Source: an uncultured Vibrio sp. (GTDB taxonomy: Bacteria; Pseudomonadota; Gammaproteobacteria; Enterobacterales; Vibrionaceae). Taken from it: a DNA stretch of 64,000 nt. The stretch is from contig NZ_OY776222.1 in the NCBI RefSeq assembly GCF_963675395.1, positions 1,302,001-1,366,000 on the forward strand. Reading direction: 5' to 3'. The first letter of the stretch is position 1; every line of letters starts with the position of its first letter. Position numbers and translations under genes: made by a program. The notes beneath the pieces are model-generated. The model saw only the letters and a program-made list of their open reading frames with translations. It was not told the origin of the DNA and searched no databases. Positions 56,147-64,000 of the stretch are shown one piece after another.

Positions 56147-56338
56147 CAAATAGGCAAAAATAAGACAAGAATAGATCTTTATTCTCTAAGGTAAATTGAT
56201 GAGAATACGTGGTTCAAAATTATGCAAACAGACTTAAATCAACGCTATGAATAATAGCTGCATCCTTTGATGAAGAATAGAACCTGATCTTATTCATCAG
56301 GCCAGCTTAAACACGACCAATCAATATGTGGAGAATCG

Positions 56339-57493
56339 ATGTACCAACCCGAAGCCCAAACTGTCGAGTTAAAACACGCAAACACAAAAAGACTGGGGCT
56401 AAGACTACGAAAGATGCTCAAAGTAGCGGTTGCCCTACTTGCCATTGTTGCTGCTGGTATCTACACGTATATGCTGCAACCGCAGTTTGTATCACCTCAT
56501 GTCAAAGTGGACCATTACCAAGGTAAGTATGTCGACGGGAAGTTTCATAATATTGAGGAAGTCCCGGTATCCACTTCTAAAGAGAGTGCATTAGTTGGCT
56601 TCTATCGTTTCTTAACCGATCACGTTGTCGATGCCGTTCCGGTCACCAATTTGCCTTCAATCAAATCAGATTTGTTTGGCCTGAATTCTCGGGATAATGT
56701 CATGATCTGGATGGGACACTCCAGCTACTTTATTCAGCTGGACGGCATTCGCTACTTAATTGATCCGGTATTCAGTGAGAATGCATCTCCGGTTCCCTAT
56801 ACCAATGTAGCGTTTCCTGGCAGTAATGTTTATACCGCAGATGACATCCCTGAGATAGATTACTTATTGCTTTCTCACGATCACTGGGACCACCTCGATT
56901 ACCCGACCATCAATGCACTTAAAGCAAAAATCAACCACATTGTCACGCCTATCGGTGTCGGCTCTTATTTCACTCAGTGGGGGTTCGAGCCTGAGCAGAT
57001 CACAGAAGGAGACTGGTATGATTCGATCGCAACGCAAGAAGGTCGAATTCATCTCCTTCCAGCACAACACTTTTCGGGTCGATTGCTAAAACGTAACCGC
57101 ACGCTTTGGGCCTCATTTGCCATTATATCCGGTCAGCATAAGATTTACCTTGGTGGCGACAGTGGCTATGGTGATCATTTCAAGACAATAGCGAATGAAT
57201 TTGGTAGCTTCGATATCGCTGTACTGGAAACTGGCCAATACAACGACAACTGGCCATTTATTCATATGATGCCAGAAGAAGTTGCTCAGGCAGCCAACGA
57301 TCTTAATGCAAAGACGCTATTACCTTCGCACAATAGTAAATTCAAGCTGGCTAAACATGCCTGGTATGAACCGCTAGATCGGATCACTCAGGCAAGTCAG
57401 CAACAAGATTACCGTTTAATAACACCAATGATTGGGGAAGTCGTAGGTTTAGATGATAATCATCAGATGTTCTCTCAATGGTGGAGAAGATAA
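56339..57493 (+). CDS. MBL-fold metallo-hydrolase, membrane-anchored (UlaG/NAPE-PLD-like)
   Basis: A 384-residue protein with an N-terminal transmembrane helix (about 26-48) and an external MBL domain. Metal ligands are the HSSYF strand, LSHDHWDHLDY (HxHxDH), LPAQHFSGR, LGGDSGYGDHF and PSHNSKF. It resembles NAPE-PLD/UlaG-type hydrolases acting on phosphoesters or lactones. A C-terminal decayed paralogue lies at about 22.2 kb. The start ATG 56339 has only a modest Shine-Dalgarno; an ATG at the KMLK position is possible. Substrate unknown. Confidence 0.88.
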   Translation: MYQPEAQTVELKHANTKRLGLRLRKMLKVAVALLAIVAAGIYTYMLQPQFVSPHVKVDHYQGKYVDGKFHNIEEVPVSTSKESALVGFYRFLTDHVVDAVPVTNLPSIKSDLFGLNSRDNVMIWMGHSSYFIQLDGIRYLIDPVFSENASPVPYTNVAFPGSNVYTADDIPEIDYLLLSHDHWDHLDYPTINALKAKINHIVTPIGVGSYFTQWGFEPEQITEGDWYDSIATQEGRIHLLPAQHFSGRLLKRNRTLWASFAIISGQHKIYLGGDSGYGDHFKTIANEFGSFDIAVLETGQYNDNWPFIHMMPEEVAQAANDLNAKTLLPSHNSKFKLAKHAWYEPLDRITQASQQQDYRLITPMIGEVVGLDDNHQMFSQWWRR

Positions 57494-57695
57494 ATCACGA
57501 CAATACAGATGAGGGAGTTCCCCCTCTTCCCCTGTTCTAATATCAAACCGAAGGCAGTACACTAAGTTTCGTTCATGCCTTGCCCTGTTAGCTTGTTCCT
57601 CGCTTTGAGCAACCAAGCCATTTACGCCAGTCACCCAGGCTTGGTATAACAATAGAAAGAAGAATAAATAGCGTTCATTTAAGAAAGGAAGCACA

Positions 57696-59144
57696 GTGAA
57701 GATTTGTTTAGACAACGTAATTGCAAAAGGGAACACCTCCAACTTAACTATTGAGCACTGGAAAATAGAAAGCGGACATTCCTGGGGTATTTTTAGTGCC
57801 GAAGGAGATATCGGCTTTCTGCTTGGCGATCTGCTTTGTGGGGAACTTTTGCCAGTCGATGGGAAATTAGATCTTGGAGGATTAAAAATCGCCCAAGTTT
57901 CTCTGTCTGAACAACAACGATTATTAGAACTCGAATTAAAAAAAGATGACACCGACTTTCTTGATCGAATTGACCAAGGCAGTACCGTCTATACGTTGAT
58001 ATTTGAACGCTGCCAAGACGAAGCGTTAACACAAAAACTCATTGAAGAGTTAGATCTCTCCCATCTGCAGCAAAGTGGCTTCCGAGTCCTGTCTACAGGT
58101 GAGACAAGACGAGTAATGCTGGCACGAGCTTTGGCCACAAAGCCTGACTTAGTCTTGTTGGACAACCCTTTCACCGGGCTCGATGTAAGCCATCGAGCAA
58201 CATTGGCTGAATATTTATATGCTCTTTCTCAGTCACTACCAATGCTGATTACCTTTTCTCGCGAATCCGATATGCCAGAGTGGATCGATCGTGTCGCTCT
58301 GTTTAACGCCGGAAAACTCGACAGCACCATGGATAAACAAAGCTGGGATCAACACCCAATCATTGAGCAGATTAAATCGCAGTCGGAGAAACAAAGCGAA
58401 GAAATGATGGCGCTTATACGCCAGCATCAACACGCCACCCATTTCGAAAATCCAATCTTTGAGCTGAAAAATGGTCACGTCGAATATACCGATAAGAAGA
58501 TCTTTACCGACTTGAATTGGCGCATCGACAAAGGCCAGCATTGGCAGGTAAAAGGCCCTAACGGATGTGGGAAAAGTACATTACTTGGGATGATATTCGG
58601 CGATCACCCGCAATGTTACAGCAACGACATCCATATTTTCGGTAAGAAGCGGGGCTCGGGCGAAACCATCTGGGAAATCAAACAACACATCGGCATGGTC
58701 TCATCCGCACTGCACCTGCAGTACCGCGTTAACTGCAGTGCATTGGAAGTGATTTTATCCGGGTTCTATGACTCGATTGGTTTGTATCATCAACCAACCC
58801 GTAAAGAGTTGGAAGTCGCGAGAGAGTGGCTTGAAATCCTGCATATGAGCCAATACCAAAAAACATCGTTCCGACAATTAGAGTACGGCCAGCAGCGCTT
58901 GTTACTGATTGCACGAGCGATTGTAAAACAACCTACCTTGCTGATTCTGGATGAGCCCTATCAAGGGTTGGACTTTTTAGGCAGACGTCTGGTCAAGAAT
59001 ACCTTAGAGCTCATCGCGCGCGAAAACTTGAGCCAGCTACTTTATGTCTCGCATTATCAAGAAGACCGTTTAGAAAGCATTAAGAACGAGCTAGAGTTTG
59101 TTTTTGATCAAGACGAGCAGTGTTATCGAACTCAGATTAAGTGA
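57696..59144 (+). CDS. modF: ModF-like double ABC ATPase
   Basis: A 482-residue protein of two fused ABC domains, as in E. coli ModF (490). The first domain has a signature LSTGETRRVMLARAL and Walker B DLVLLDNPF but its Walker A region (GIFSAEGDIGFLL) lacks the G-x4-GK[S/T] lysine. The second is complete: GPNGCGKST, LEYGQQRLLLIARAI and LLILDEPYQGLD. Related proteins are associated with molybdenum uptake and homeostasis but no permease gene is nearby. It stands alone. Confidence 0.9.
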   Translation: MKICLDNVIAKGNTSNLTIEHWKIESGHSWGIFSAEGDIGFLLGDLLCGELLPVDGKLDLGGLKIAQVSLSEQQRLLELELKKDDTDFLDRIDQGSTVYTLIFERCQDEALTQKLIEELDLSHLQQSGFRVLSTGETRRVMLARALATKPDLVLLDNPFTGLDVSHRATLAEYLYALSQSLPMLITFSRESDMPEWIDRVALFNAGKLDSTMDKQSWDQHPIIEQIKSQSEKQSEEMMALIRQHQHATHFENPIFELKNGHVEYTDKKIFTDLNWRIDKGQHWQVKGPNGCGKSTLLGMIFGDHPQCYSNDIHIFGKKRGSGETIWEIKQHIGMVSSALHLQYRVNCSALEVILSGFYDSIGLYHQPTRKELEVAREWLEILHMSQYQKTSFRQLEYGQQRLLLIARAIVKQPTLLILDEPYQGLDFLGRRLVKNTLELIARENLSQLLYVSHYQEDRLESIKNELEFVFDQDEQCYRTQIK

Positions 59145-59281
59145 TCGACCGTTTCGACGCCTTCGGCAATTAGCTCAAGCTTTTCTCATTCAATAAGAAA
59201 TACCCGTAAAAATTATTTTCATTTTCTCAGTGTTTAAGAATTATAGTTGTCCTATATCATCTAACAAGTTACAAACGATAC

Positions 59282-60016
59282 ATGACAACCAACAAGGCCA
59301 ACGCTAATCAGGTAAATGAAAAGGCACTGCAATTATTAATGAAAGTCGCGGTGAGCCCTTTCCCAGTATCTGCGAAAACACTAAGTGAACAATTAAACGT
59401 ACCATTGAGCAGCCTTTACCGGCATTTAAAACTGCTGAAAGAATGGAATCTGATCGAAGAAAGCGGTCACGATAAGACGTTTGTTGTCGGACCGGCAGCG
59501 CTCCTTTTGATGCACAGCTACGAAAGTACGCAACACGGTTTGGATATGGTTGAAGCCATATTATCTCGCTTAGTACAACAGACCGGAGAAATGGCGGCCT
59601 ATATGGTCCCATCTGGTTATCGGGCACTGTGTGTCAGACAAAAAGAAAGTATGCAGGCGCTGCGGTGCAGCTTCGTCCAGGGTCAAAGTCAACCCCTGCT
59701 TCGTGGCGCCTCATCCAAGGTGATGCTGGCATATATGCCCAAGAATCGTAGCGAGAAAATCTTACGTCACTTCAAACAAGAGCATTGTTTCGATGAATGG
59801 GAACAAGAGTTTGCCACGATCAGAAAGCAAGGATACGCCGTAAGTACTTCCGAGATTGATCCGGGCGTCTCTGGAATCAGTGCACCAGTCATGAAAGGAA
59901 GTAAACTCGTAGGCGCAGTTTCGGTAATGGCGCCAGCTCACCGGGTCGAGAAGGACAAGCAACGTATCGTTTTACACGTGTTGCAAGCGGCAAGGGCACT
60001 ACCACCAGAAAGGTAA
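59282..60016 (+). CDS. IclR-family transcriptional regulator
   Basis: A 244-residue IclR protein with an N-terminal winged HTH (about 12-70: KTLSEQLNVPLSSLYRHLKLLKEW) and a C-terminal ligand domain (about 80-240: PLLRGASSKVMLAYMP, GVSGISAPVMKGSKLVGAVSV). It is followed after 6 bases by an arginase-fold protein, so they form an operon. Targets unknown; the partner protein may be its physiological link. Confidence 0.92.
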   Translation: MTTNKANANQVNEKALQLLMKVAVSPFPVSAKTLSEQLNVPLSSLYRHLKLLKEWNLIEESGHDKTFVVGPAALLLMHSYESTQHGLDMVEAILSRLVQQTGEMAAYMVPSGYRALCVRQKESMQALRCSFVQGQSQPLLRGASSKVMLAYMPKNRSEKILRHFKQEHCFDEWEQEFATIRKQGYAVSTSEIDPGVSGISAPVMKGSKLVGAVSVMAPAHRVEKDKQRIVLHVLQAARALPPER

Positions 60017-60022
60017 TTCATC

Positions 60023-60865
60023 ATGTTGAGCTTTTTCAAACGTTATAAATTTCATCAGCCAACACCTACACCAGTTCAGCACTACCCTTTTTCATTGATG
60101 ACGGTTTGTGAGTACCTCGCTCCCATGTCAAAAGGCGCGTTTGATTTAGCCGATCAAAGCCTGGAGAGTGCGAGCGAGTGGCTCTACCAGCAACATGACC
60201 ACACCACCGCGGTGCATTGTGGCCATTTTACTCATGCCCAATTGGAGAACGGAGACTTTCAGGAAGCGTTCAGCTTGTCACTTTCCCGCCACTCCATTCC
60301 AGTATTGGTAACCAATTGTACTGAAGCCATTTTGTCCATGCTGCCAATCGTCGCCGCCGACCAGGATGAAGTGGGTATCTTGCATATAGGCCATAAAATG
60401 CATTTAAAACCGACACTCGAGCCAAGAGTAGGGTCAGCATTTCATTTTGCTCTATCCCGCTATCAAAACGTACGTCTGCTTTTTGCCGGAGTAAACGAAC
60501 AGGAAACCAAGCAAGAAACGTGGGAATACGCCGAAGATCAAGGTTGTTACTGGATAACTGATAAAGAGTTTAGTTTTCGACACCGTAATCACGTTAAACA
60601 GCAAGTGAGCAATTATCTGGACCATTGCGATCACATGATTATTTCGGTTGATTTAGGTTCGCTTATTGTAAAAAACGGCCTTGATGGCGAGATGGCTTTG
60701 GATATGCAGATGGTGCTGAGAACCATCAGGTTGTGCTTGCTTTCGGGCAAAGTGAGAGCGATACAGTTGGTTGGGGATCGTGACCGTTTAGTCTATTCAA
60801 GACAAACGAAAACGATCATAGAAGAACTGTATCAAATAGCACCACTTCTTGATCATGCAGCCTGA
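60023..60865 (+). CDS. Arginase-fold protein with degenerate metal site
   Basis: A 280-residue cytoplasmic protein of the ureohydrolase (arginase/agmatinase) fold. Topology is recognisable in VLVTNCTEAILSMLPIV, VGILHIGHKMHLKPTLEPRVGSAF (where arginases have DAHxD) and MIISVDLGSLI (where they have DxD). None of the usual Mn ligands are kept in these positions, so ureohydrolase activity is doubtful. It is co-transcribed with the IclR regulator (6-base gap). It may be a sensor or a different hydrolase. A bidirectional terminator follows. Confidence 0.7.
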   Translation: MLSFFKRYKFHQPTPTPVQHYPFSLMTVCEYLAPMSKGAFDLADQSLESASEWLYQQHDHTTAVHCGHFTHAQLENGDFQEAFSLSLSRHSIPVLVTNCTEAILSMLPIVAADQDEVGILHIGHKMHLKPTLEPRVGSAFHFALSRYQNVRLLFAGVNEQETKQETWEYAEDQGCYWITDKEFSFRHRNHVKQQVSNYLDHCDHMIISVDLGSLIVKNGLDGEMALDMQMVLRTIRLCLLSGKVRAIQLVGDRDRLVYSRQTKTIIEELYQIAPLLDHAA

Positions 60866-60880
60866 TAGCAACAACCAATA

Positions 60881-60914
60881 AAATAAAAGCGCCCTCCAAA
60901 TGAAGGGCGCTTTT
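60881..60914. terminator. Bidirectional terminator
   Basis: AAAAGCGCCCT/AGGGCGCTTTT stem between convergent genes. Confidence 0.92.
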
Positions 60915-60941
60915 ATGTTCAACTCATTTCGTCAATATTGG

Positions 60942-62231
60942 TCATTTCGCTCGACGAGCTTTCAAACGCTTCACCATCGCCAGACGGCGTTCTGCAGAAC
61001 CTTGGTCTGTTGCGGATTGGTTAGGGTTATTACGGCGTCCTTGGCGGTTCTTAAATGCCGGTTTGGAGTTCAGCTTTTCAATGTACGATTCACGCTGCTT
61101 TGGCTCATAGCCTGCAAGTTCAATACGGCGAATTCGTTGTTGAATCAAGTTTTCAACTTGTACAACGGTCAGCTCTTCATCTCGGTTGACGAAAGAAACC
61201 GCGTGTCCTTGCTTACCCGCACGACCAGTACGGCCAATACGGTGCACGTAATCTTCTGCAAGGAACGGCATGTCGTAGTTCACAACATGTGGTAGATCAG
61301 CAATATCCAATCCACGAGCAGCAACATCGGTTGCGACCATCACACGTACTTTGCCTGATTTAAATTCTTCAAGCGCACGGCGTCGCGCACTTTGCGCTCG
61401 GTCACCGTGACAAACTGCCGCTTTGATACCATCAAGCTTCAATTCTTTAACCACTTCGTTCGCGGTTTCTTTGTAGTTCACAAACACCAACACTTGTTGC
61501 CAGTTTTTGCGACCAATCAGTTCAGAAAGCAGCTCTGTTTTACGTTCTTGATCAACAGGATAAAGTACGTGAGCAACGGTTTGTGCGGTTGTATTTGCGC
61601 GTTCAACTTCAATGCGTTTTGGTTTACGCAGAATGTCTTTGGCTAATAGGTTAAGCTGGCTGGACGTCGTTGCAGAAAACATCATGATCTGCGGATCCGT
61701 GTCCACATCAAGCATAATTTTACGCACAGCGTGAATAAAGCCCATATCCAAAATACGGTCAGCTTCATCAAAAACGAGGAACTCTAGATTTGCAACTGAG
61801 ACATTACCTTGCTCAATGTGCTCTTCCAGACGACCCGGTGTTGCAACCAGAATATCAACGCCGTTTTCGAGCGCTGAAACTTGTGAAGACATTTTACGGC
61901 CACCAAAAACAGCCACTACCGATAAGTCAGTGTATTTGGTGTAAGCTTTGATGTTGTCCGCGATCTGTTCTGCCAGTTCACGCGTTGGCGCAAGAATCAG
62001 CGCACGTGCTGTTTTACGCGAAACACTCTGTTCACTGTCTAACAACTGCTGAATCATAGGCAATGAGAACGCTGCAGTTTTACCCGTACCGGTCTGAGCT
62101 GTCGCGAAGATATCATGGCCTTTACGAGCCATTGGAATCGCCTTCTGTTGAATTGGCGTTAACTTTTCATAACCGCATTCTGCCAGCGCTTTTACCACTT
62201 CTGGTGCAAAACCTTGAGATGAAAATGACAT
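60942..62231 (-). CDS. DEAD-box RNA helicase, RhlE-type
   Basis: A 429-residue ATP-dependent RNA helicase. Motifs in order: Q motif (TPIQQKAIP), I ATAQTGTGKTAA, Ia PTRELAEQI, Ib TPGRLEEHI, II VFDEADRILDMGF, III FSATTS, IV VFVNYKETA, V ATDVAARGLDI, VI HRIGRTGRAGKQG. A basic C-terminal tail (about 375-429) suggests RNA anchoring. It resembles RhlE in length and motif context. Role in ribosome assembly or RNA decay. It has its own unit. Confidence 0.93.
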   Translation of the reverse strand: MSFSSQGFAPEVVKALAECGYEKLTPIQQKAIPMARKGHDIFATAQTGTGKTAAFSLPMIQQLLDSEQSVSRKTARALILAPTRELAEQIADNIKAYTKYTDLSVVAVFGGRKMSSQVSALENGVDILVATPGRLEEHIEQGNVSVANLEFLVFDEADRILDMGFIHAVRKIMLDVDTDPQIMMFSATTSSQLNLLAKDILRKPKRIEVERANTTAQTVAHVLYPVDQERKTELLSELIGRKNWQQVLVFVNYKETANEVVKELKLDGIKAAVCHGDRAQSARRRALEEFKSGKVRVMVATDVAARGLDIADLPHVVNYDMPFLAEDYVHRIGRTGRAGKQGHAVSFVNRDEELTVVQVENLIQQRIRRIELAGYEPKQRESYIEKLNSKPAFKNRQGRRNNPNQSATDQGSAERRLAMVKRLKARRAK

Positions 62232-62429
62232 TGAGCGTATTCCTTAAACAAACCACTAAAAATAGCGTTAAAAATTCAGCCGTGCACTATACCCGAATTT
62301 AAGTGATTTATCCCACTTTTCTCGCTTTTTTCAGTTTTAAGGCAGTGCCCGTAGATTAAGCGGCAAACACTAGCACTTCATTCCCTAGCACTTGATTGTT
62401 TGACCGCCTAAGCGAGATATCAAAATAAT

Positions 62430-63419
62430 CTATTGCTGCTCTATACCAGCAAGTTTGACTAGAACACGCTCTAACTCATCCCAAGGAAGCAACTGGGAAT
62501 CAATCACTTCTAATCTCGACTCAAAACCTTCAAGGCTGATCTCATTAACCGTAACCACAGTATTTGCGACATTAAATGCGTAGCAACCTCGGTCTGTGTT
62601 CACCACGGCTTTGACTCGCTCTGCCGTTAAGGCTGACAGCATCGAGAAAAGCTGATCAAAATCGAACGTGTGTTCTGCGCCAAACAACCAACCACAACTA
62701 AAATAACCCTGCCCCTTATTCTCTTTTCGAATGAAGGCTTCGCCCGGTGGTAGCTGAAATTGTGGTTCTTGATGCGCGTGATCATGATGATGAGATTCAA
62801 TCTGCGAAGAAGCGCCGCCATGCACTCGTTCAATATCTAACACTTCAATGGGTAGATCACCGTCGTGAATCAGCTTGCTAAACACTTTTGATGGTGACTG
62901 ATCGGTGATCCAGTCATTAAATACATCAATATCATGGCTCGAACAAAGATCGATTTTGCTACCGATAACCACATCCGCGCAATCTAGTTGATCAACGAAG
63001 TTCTGATTTGAAAGATGCTTTTCATCACTCAAATTACGCGGGTCCACCAGTGCGATTGTTGCTTTAAGATCAACATAAGGTTGATACTGCTCAGACGTCA
63101 ATGTGGCGATAACTTGCTTTGGATGACCAAGTCCCGTCGGCTCAATAAGCAAACGATCGGGCTTTTGACGTAACAAAGCGGTGATGCCCACTGACATAGG
63201 AACGCCTGCTGTACAGCACATACAACCGCCAGGGACTTCTTTTATCAACGCACCTTGATCGGTCATCAAAGCGCCATCAATACCAATCTCACCGAATTCA
63301 TTAACTAAGACGGCCCAATTTTCGTCTTCTGGCTTTTTCTTCAGAAGGTTTAAGATCGTCGTCGTTTTACCTGATCCCAAAAAACCAGTGAGTATATTGG
63401 TAGGTACTCGATTTGACAT
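62430..63419 (-). CDS. CobW/YjiA-family GTP-binding metal chaperone
   Basis: A 329-residue COG0523 GTPase. Walker A GFLGSGKTT and the metal motif GGCMCC (CxCC) are diagnostic. SKID serves as the G4 (NKxD) position. A His-rich run HHHDHAH (about 240) precedes the CobW C-terminal domain. ATG 63419 is chosen for its GGAG; frames further up to 63509 are not supported. Members deliver zinc or cobalt; zinc-starvation use is common. No Zur box was recognised. Confidence 0.9.
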   Translation of the reverse strand: MSNRVPTNILTGFLGSGKTTTILNLLKKKPEDENWAVLVNEFGEIGIDGALMTDQGALIKEVPGGCMCCTAGVPMSVGITALLRQKPDRLLIEPTGLGHPKQVIATLTSEQYQPYVDLKATIALVDPRNLSDEKHLSNQNFVDQLDCADVVIGSKIDLCSSHDIDVFNDWITDQSPSKVFSKLIHDGDLPIEVLDIERVHGGASSQIESHHHDHAHQEPQFQLPPGEAFIRKENKGQGYFSCGWLFGAEHTFDFDQLFSMLSALTAERVKAVVNTDRGCYAFNVANTVVTVNEISLEGFESRLEVIDSQLLPWDELERVLVKLAGIEQQ

Positions 63420-63621
63420 GCTTTTCTCCGACATTAGCGCATTCATACTATGGCAAAGTATACGGACAACGTGATGTGCTTCAATGATTTTGTCATTGCG
63501 GAACAACATTGGCGAACGGTTTTGTTCAGACCACTGAAAATTTACAGGAACTTGGTTTCTCGTCTTAACTTAGGTAGAGTACGCGCCACAAAATATCTGC
63601 GATTCGAAGAGATTGAATACC

Positions 63622-63870
63622 ATGAACATTGATGATCAAGTGATTGAAACCATTGAAGAGCTAGAAACCTTTCTGCATTTAGTTGAAAGCGGTGCTCTGG
63701 GCTTAGAAGGCGTAGCAGGCATTGCACTTGCTACGACAAATAACGATGGCCGCCCATTTGTCGCAGTTTTGGGAGATAACCACCAGCTACTTCTGGGTCG
63801 TTGGGTTTCCAAATACGTTTACGACAACGGCAAAGATATCATTCGAAACGGCCCATCTCGTACGCATTAA
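63622..63870 (+). CDS. Small acidic protein of unknown function
   Basis: An 82-residue protein (MNIDDQVIETIEELETFLHL...) with a balanced helix-then-strand composition: ESGALGLEGVAGIALATTNN followed by DGRPFVAVLGDNHQLLLGRW. The ATG at 63622 is preferred over the TTG at 63613. It is divergent from the CobW gene and ends before a strong terminator. No family recognised; it looks like a genuine conserved gene. Confidence 0.65.
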   Translation: MNIDDQVIETIEELETFLHLVESGALGLEGVAGIALATTNNDGRPFVAVLGDNHQLLLGRWVSKYVYDNGKDIIRNGPSRTH

Positions 63871-63890
63871 TATAAATGTGACGAACCATT

Positions 63891-63918
63891 AGCTTGCTTC
63901 TTATAAGCAAGCTTTTTT
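63891..63918 (+). terminator. Terminator after the small acidic protein gene
   Basis: AGCTTGCTT/AAGCAAGCT stem, CTTAT loop, T-run. Confidence 0.9.
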
Positions 63919-64000
63919 GTATTTAACCCGTACTATTCAACTAGTTCACAAGAACAACATCAAGATTTAGGCAACTGATCACACAATACGCATTAGATTT

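Noticed and set aside
1..64000. CRISPR arrays, prophage or plasmid origin
   Set aside because: No regularly spaced repeats, phage structural genes or replication iterons were seen.

Overview
The window looks like chromosomal DNA of a marine Vibrio, most likely of the Harveyi/parahaemolyticus type and probably the second chromosome. This rests on moderate A+T content, Vibrio-like housekeeping genes (RNase II, RhlE-type helicase, ModF, DUF3024, CobW-type GTPase), a Na+/H+ antiporter gene, and a full osmolyte-breakdown locus. The species is inference; the gene families are read from the sequence.

Layout. Bases 1-7.3 kb hold native genes: start of an Mrp-type antiporter, zinc-ribbon protein, tandem universal stress protein, rnb, DUF3024, a PstS-like binding protein, a MaoC-type hydratase and tRNA-Ser(UGA). 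From about 7.3 to 18.1 kb the DNA is a mosaic accessory region. It holds a DJ-1/PfpI protein, a complete group II intron with its maturase, cassette-like genes (GFA family, DUF2000, one decayed ORF) separated by attC-like palindromes, an orphan SOS-box promoter, and a GC-richer block with a sigma-54 activator, a 31-codon ORF and a secreted 3-hydroxybutyrate-oligomer hydrolase. The region ends in a broken XRE regulator. Next come a Ser-type arylsulfatase and its radical-SAM maturase (18.4-22.0 kb).

From 22.6 to 55.4 kb lies a nearly complete route from glycine betaine to pyruvate. GbcA/GbcB demethylate betaine to dimethylglycine. DgcA/DgcB with the dedicated EtfA/EtfB pair take it to sarcosine, and SoxBDAG makes glycine. 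GlyA condenses glycine with methylene-THF to serine, SdaA deaminates serine to pyruvate, and PurU releases excess one-carbon units as formate. A BCCT carrier probably imports the substrate. Two GlxA/AraC-type regulators sit at the ends; the 54.3-kb one has the position expected of GbdR, and the 22.6-kb one may be a SouR-like sarcosine regulator. Between the gbc and dgc blocks is a GABA-type module: GabT, a TRAP transporter with a TeaD-like stress protein, GabD and a LysR regulator.

From 56.3 kb on, native genes resume: a membrane-anchored metallo-beta-lactamase-fold hydrolase, ModF, an IclR regulator coupled to a metal-site-degenerate arginase-fold protein, an RhlE-like helicase, a CobW GTPase and a small conserved-looking protein. 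At least five decayed genes sit at block boundaries (XRE regulator, MBL-fold hydrolase, aldo/keto reductase, alpha/beta hydrolase, cassette ORF), marking repeated gain and loss.
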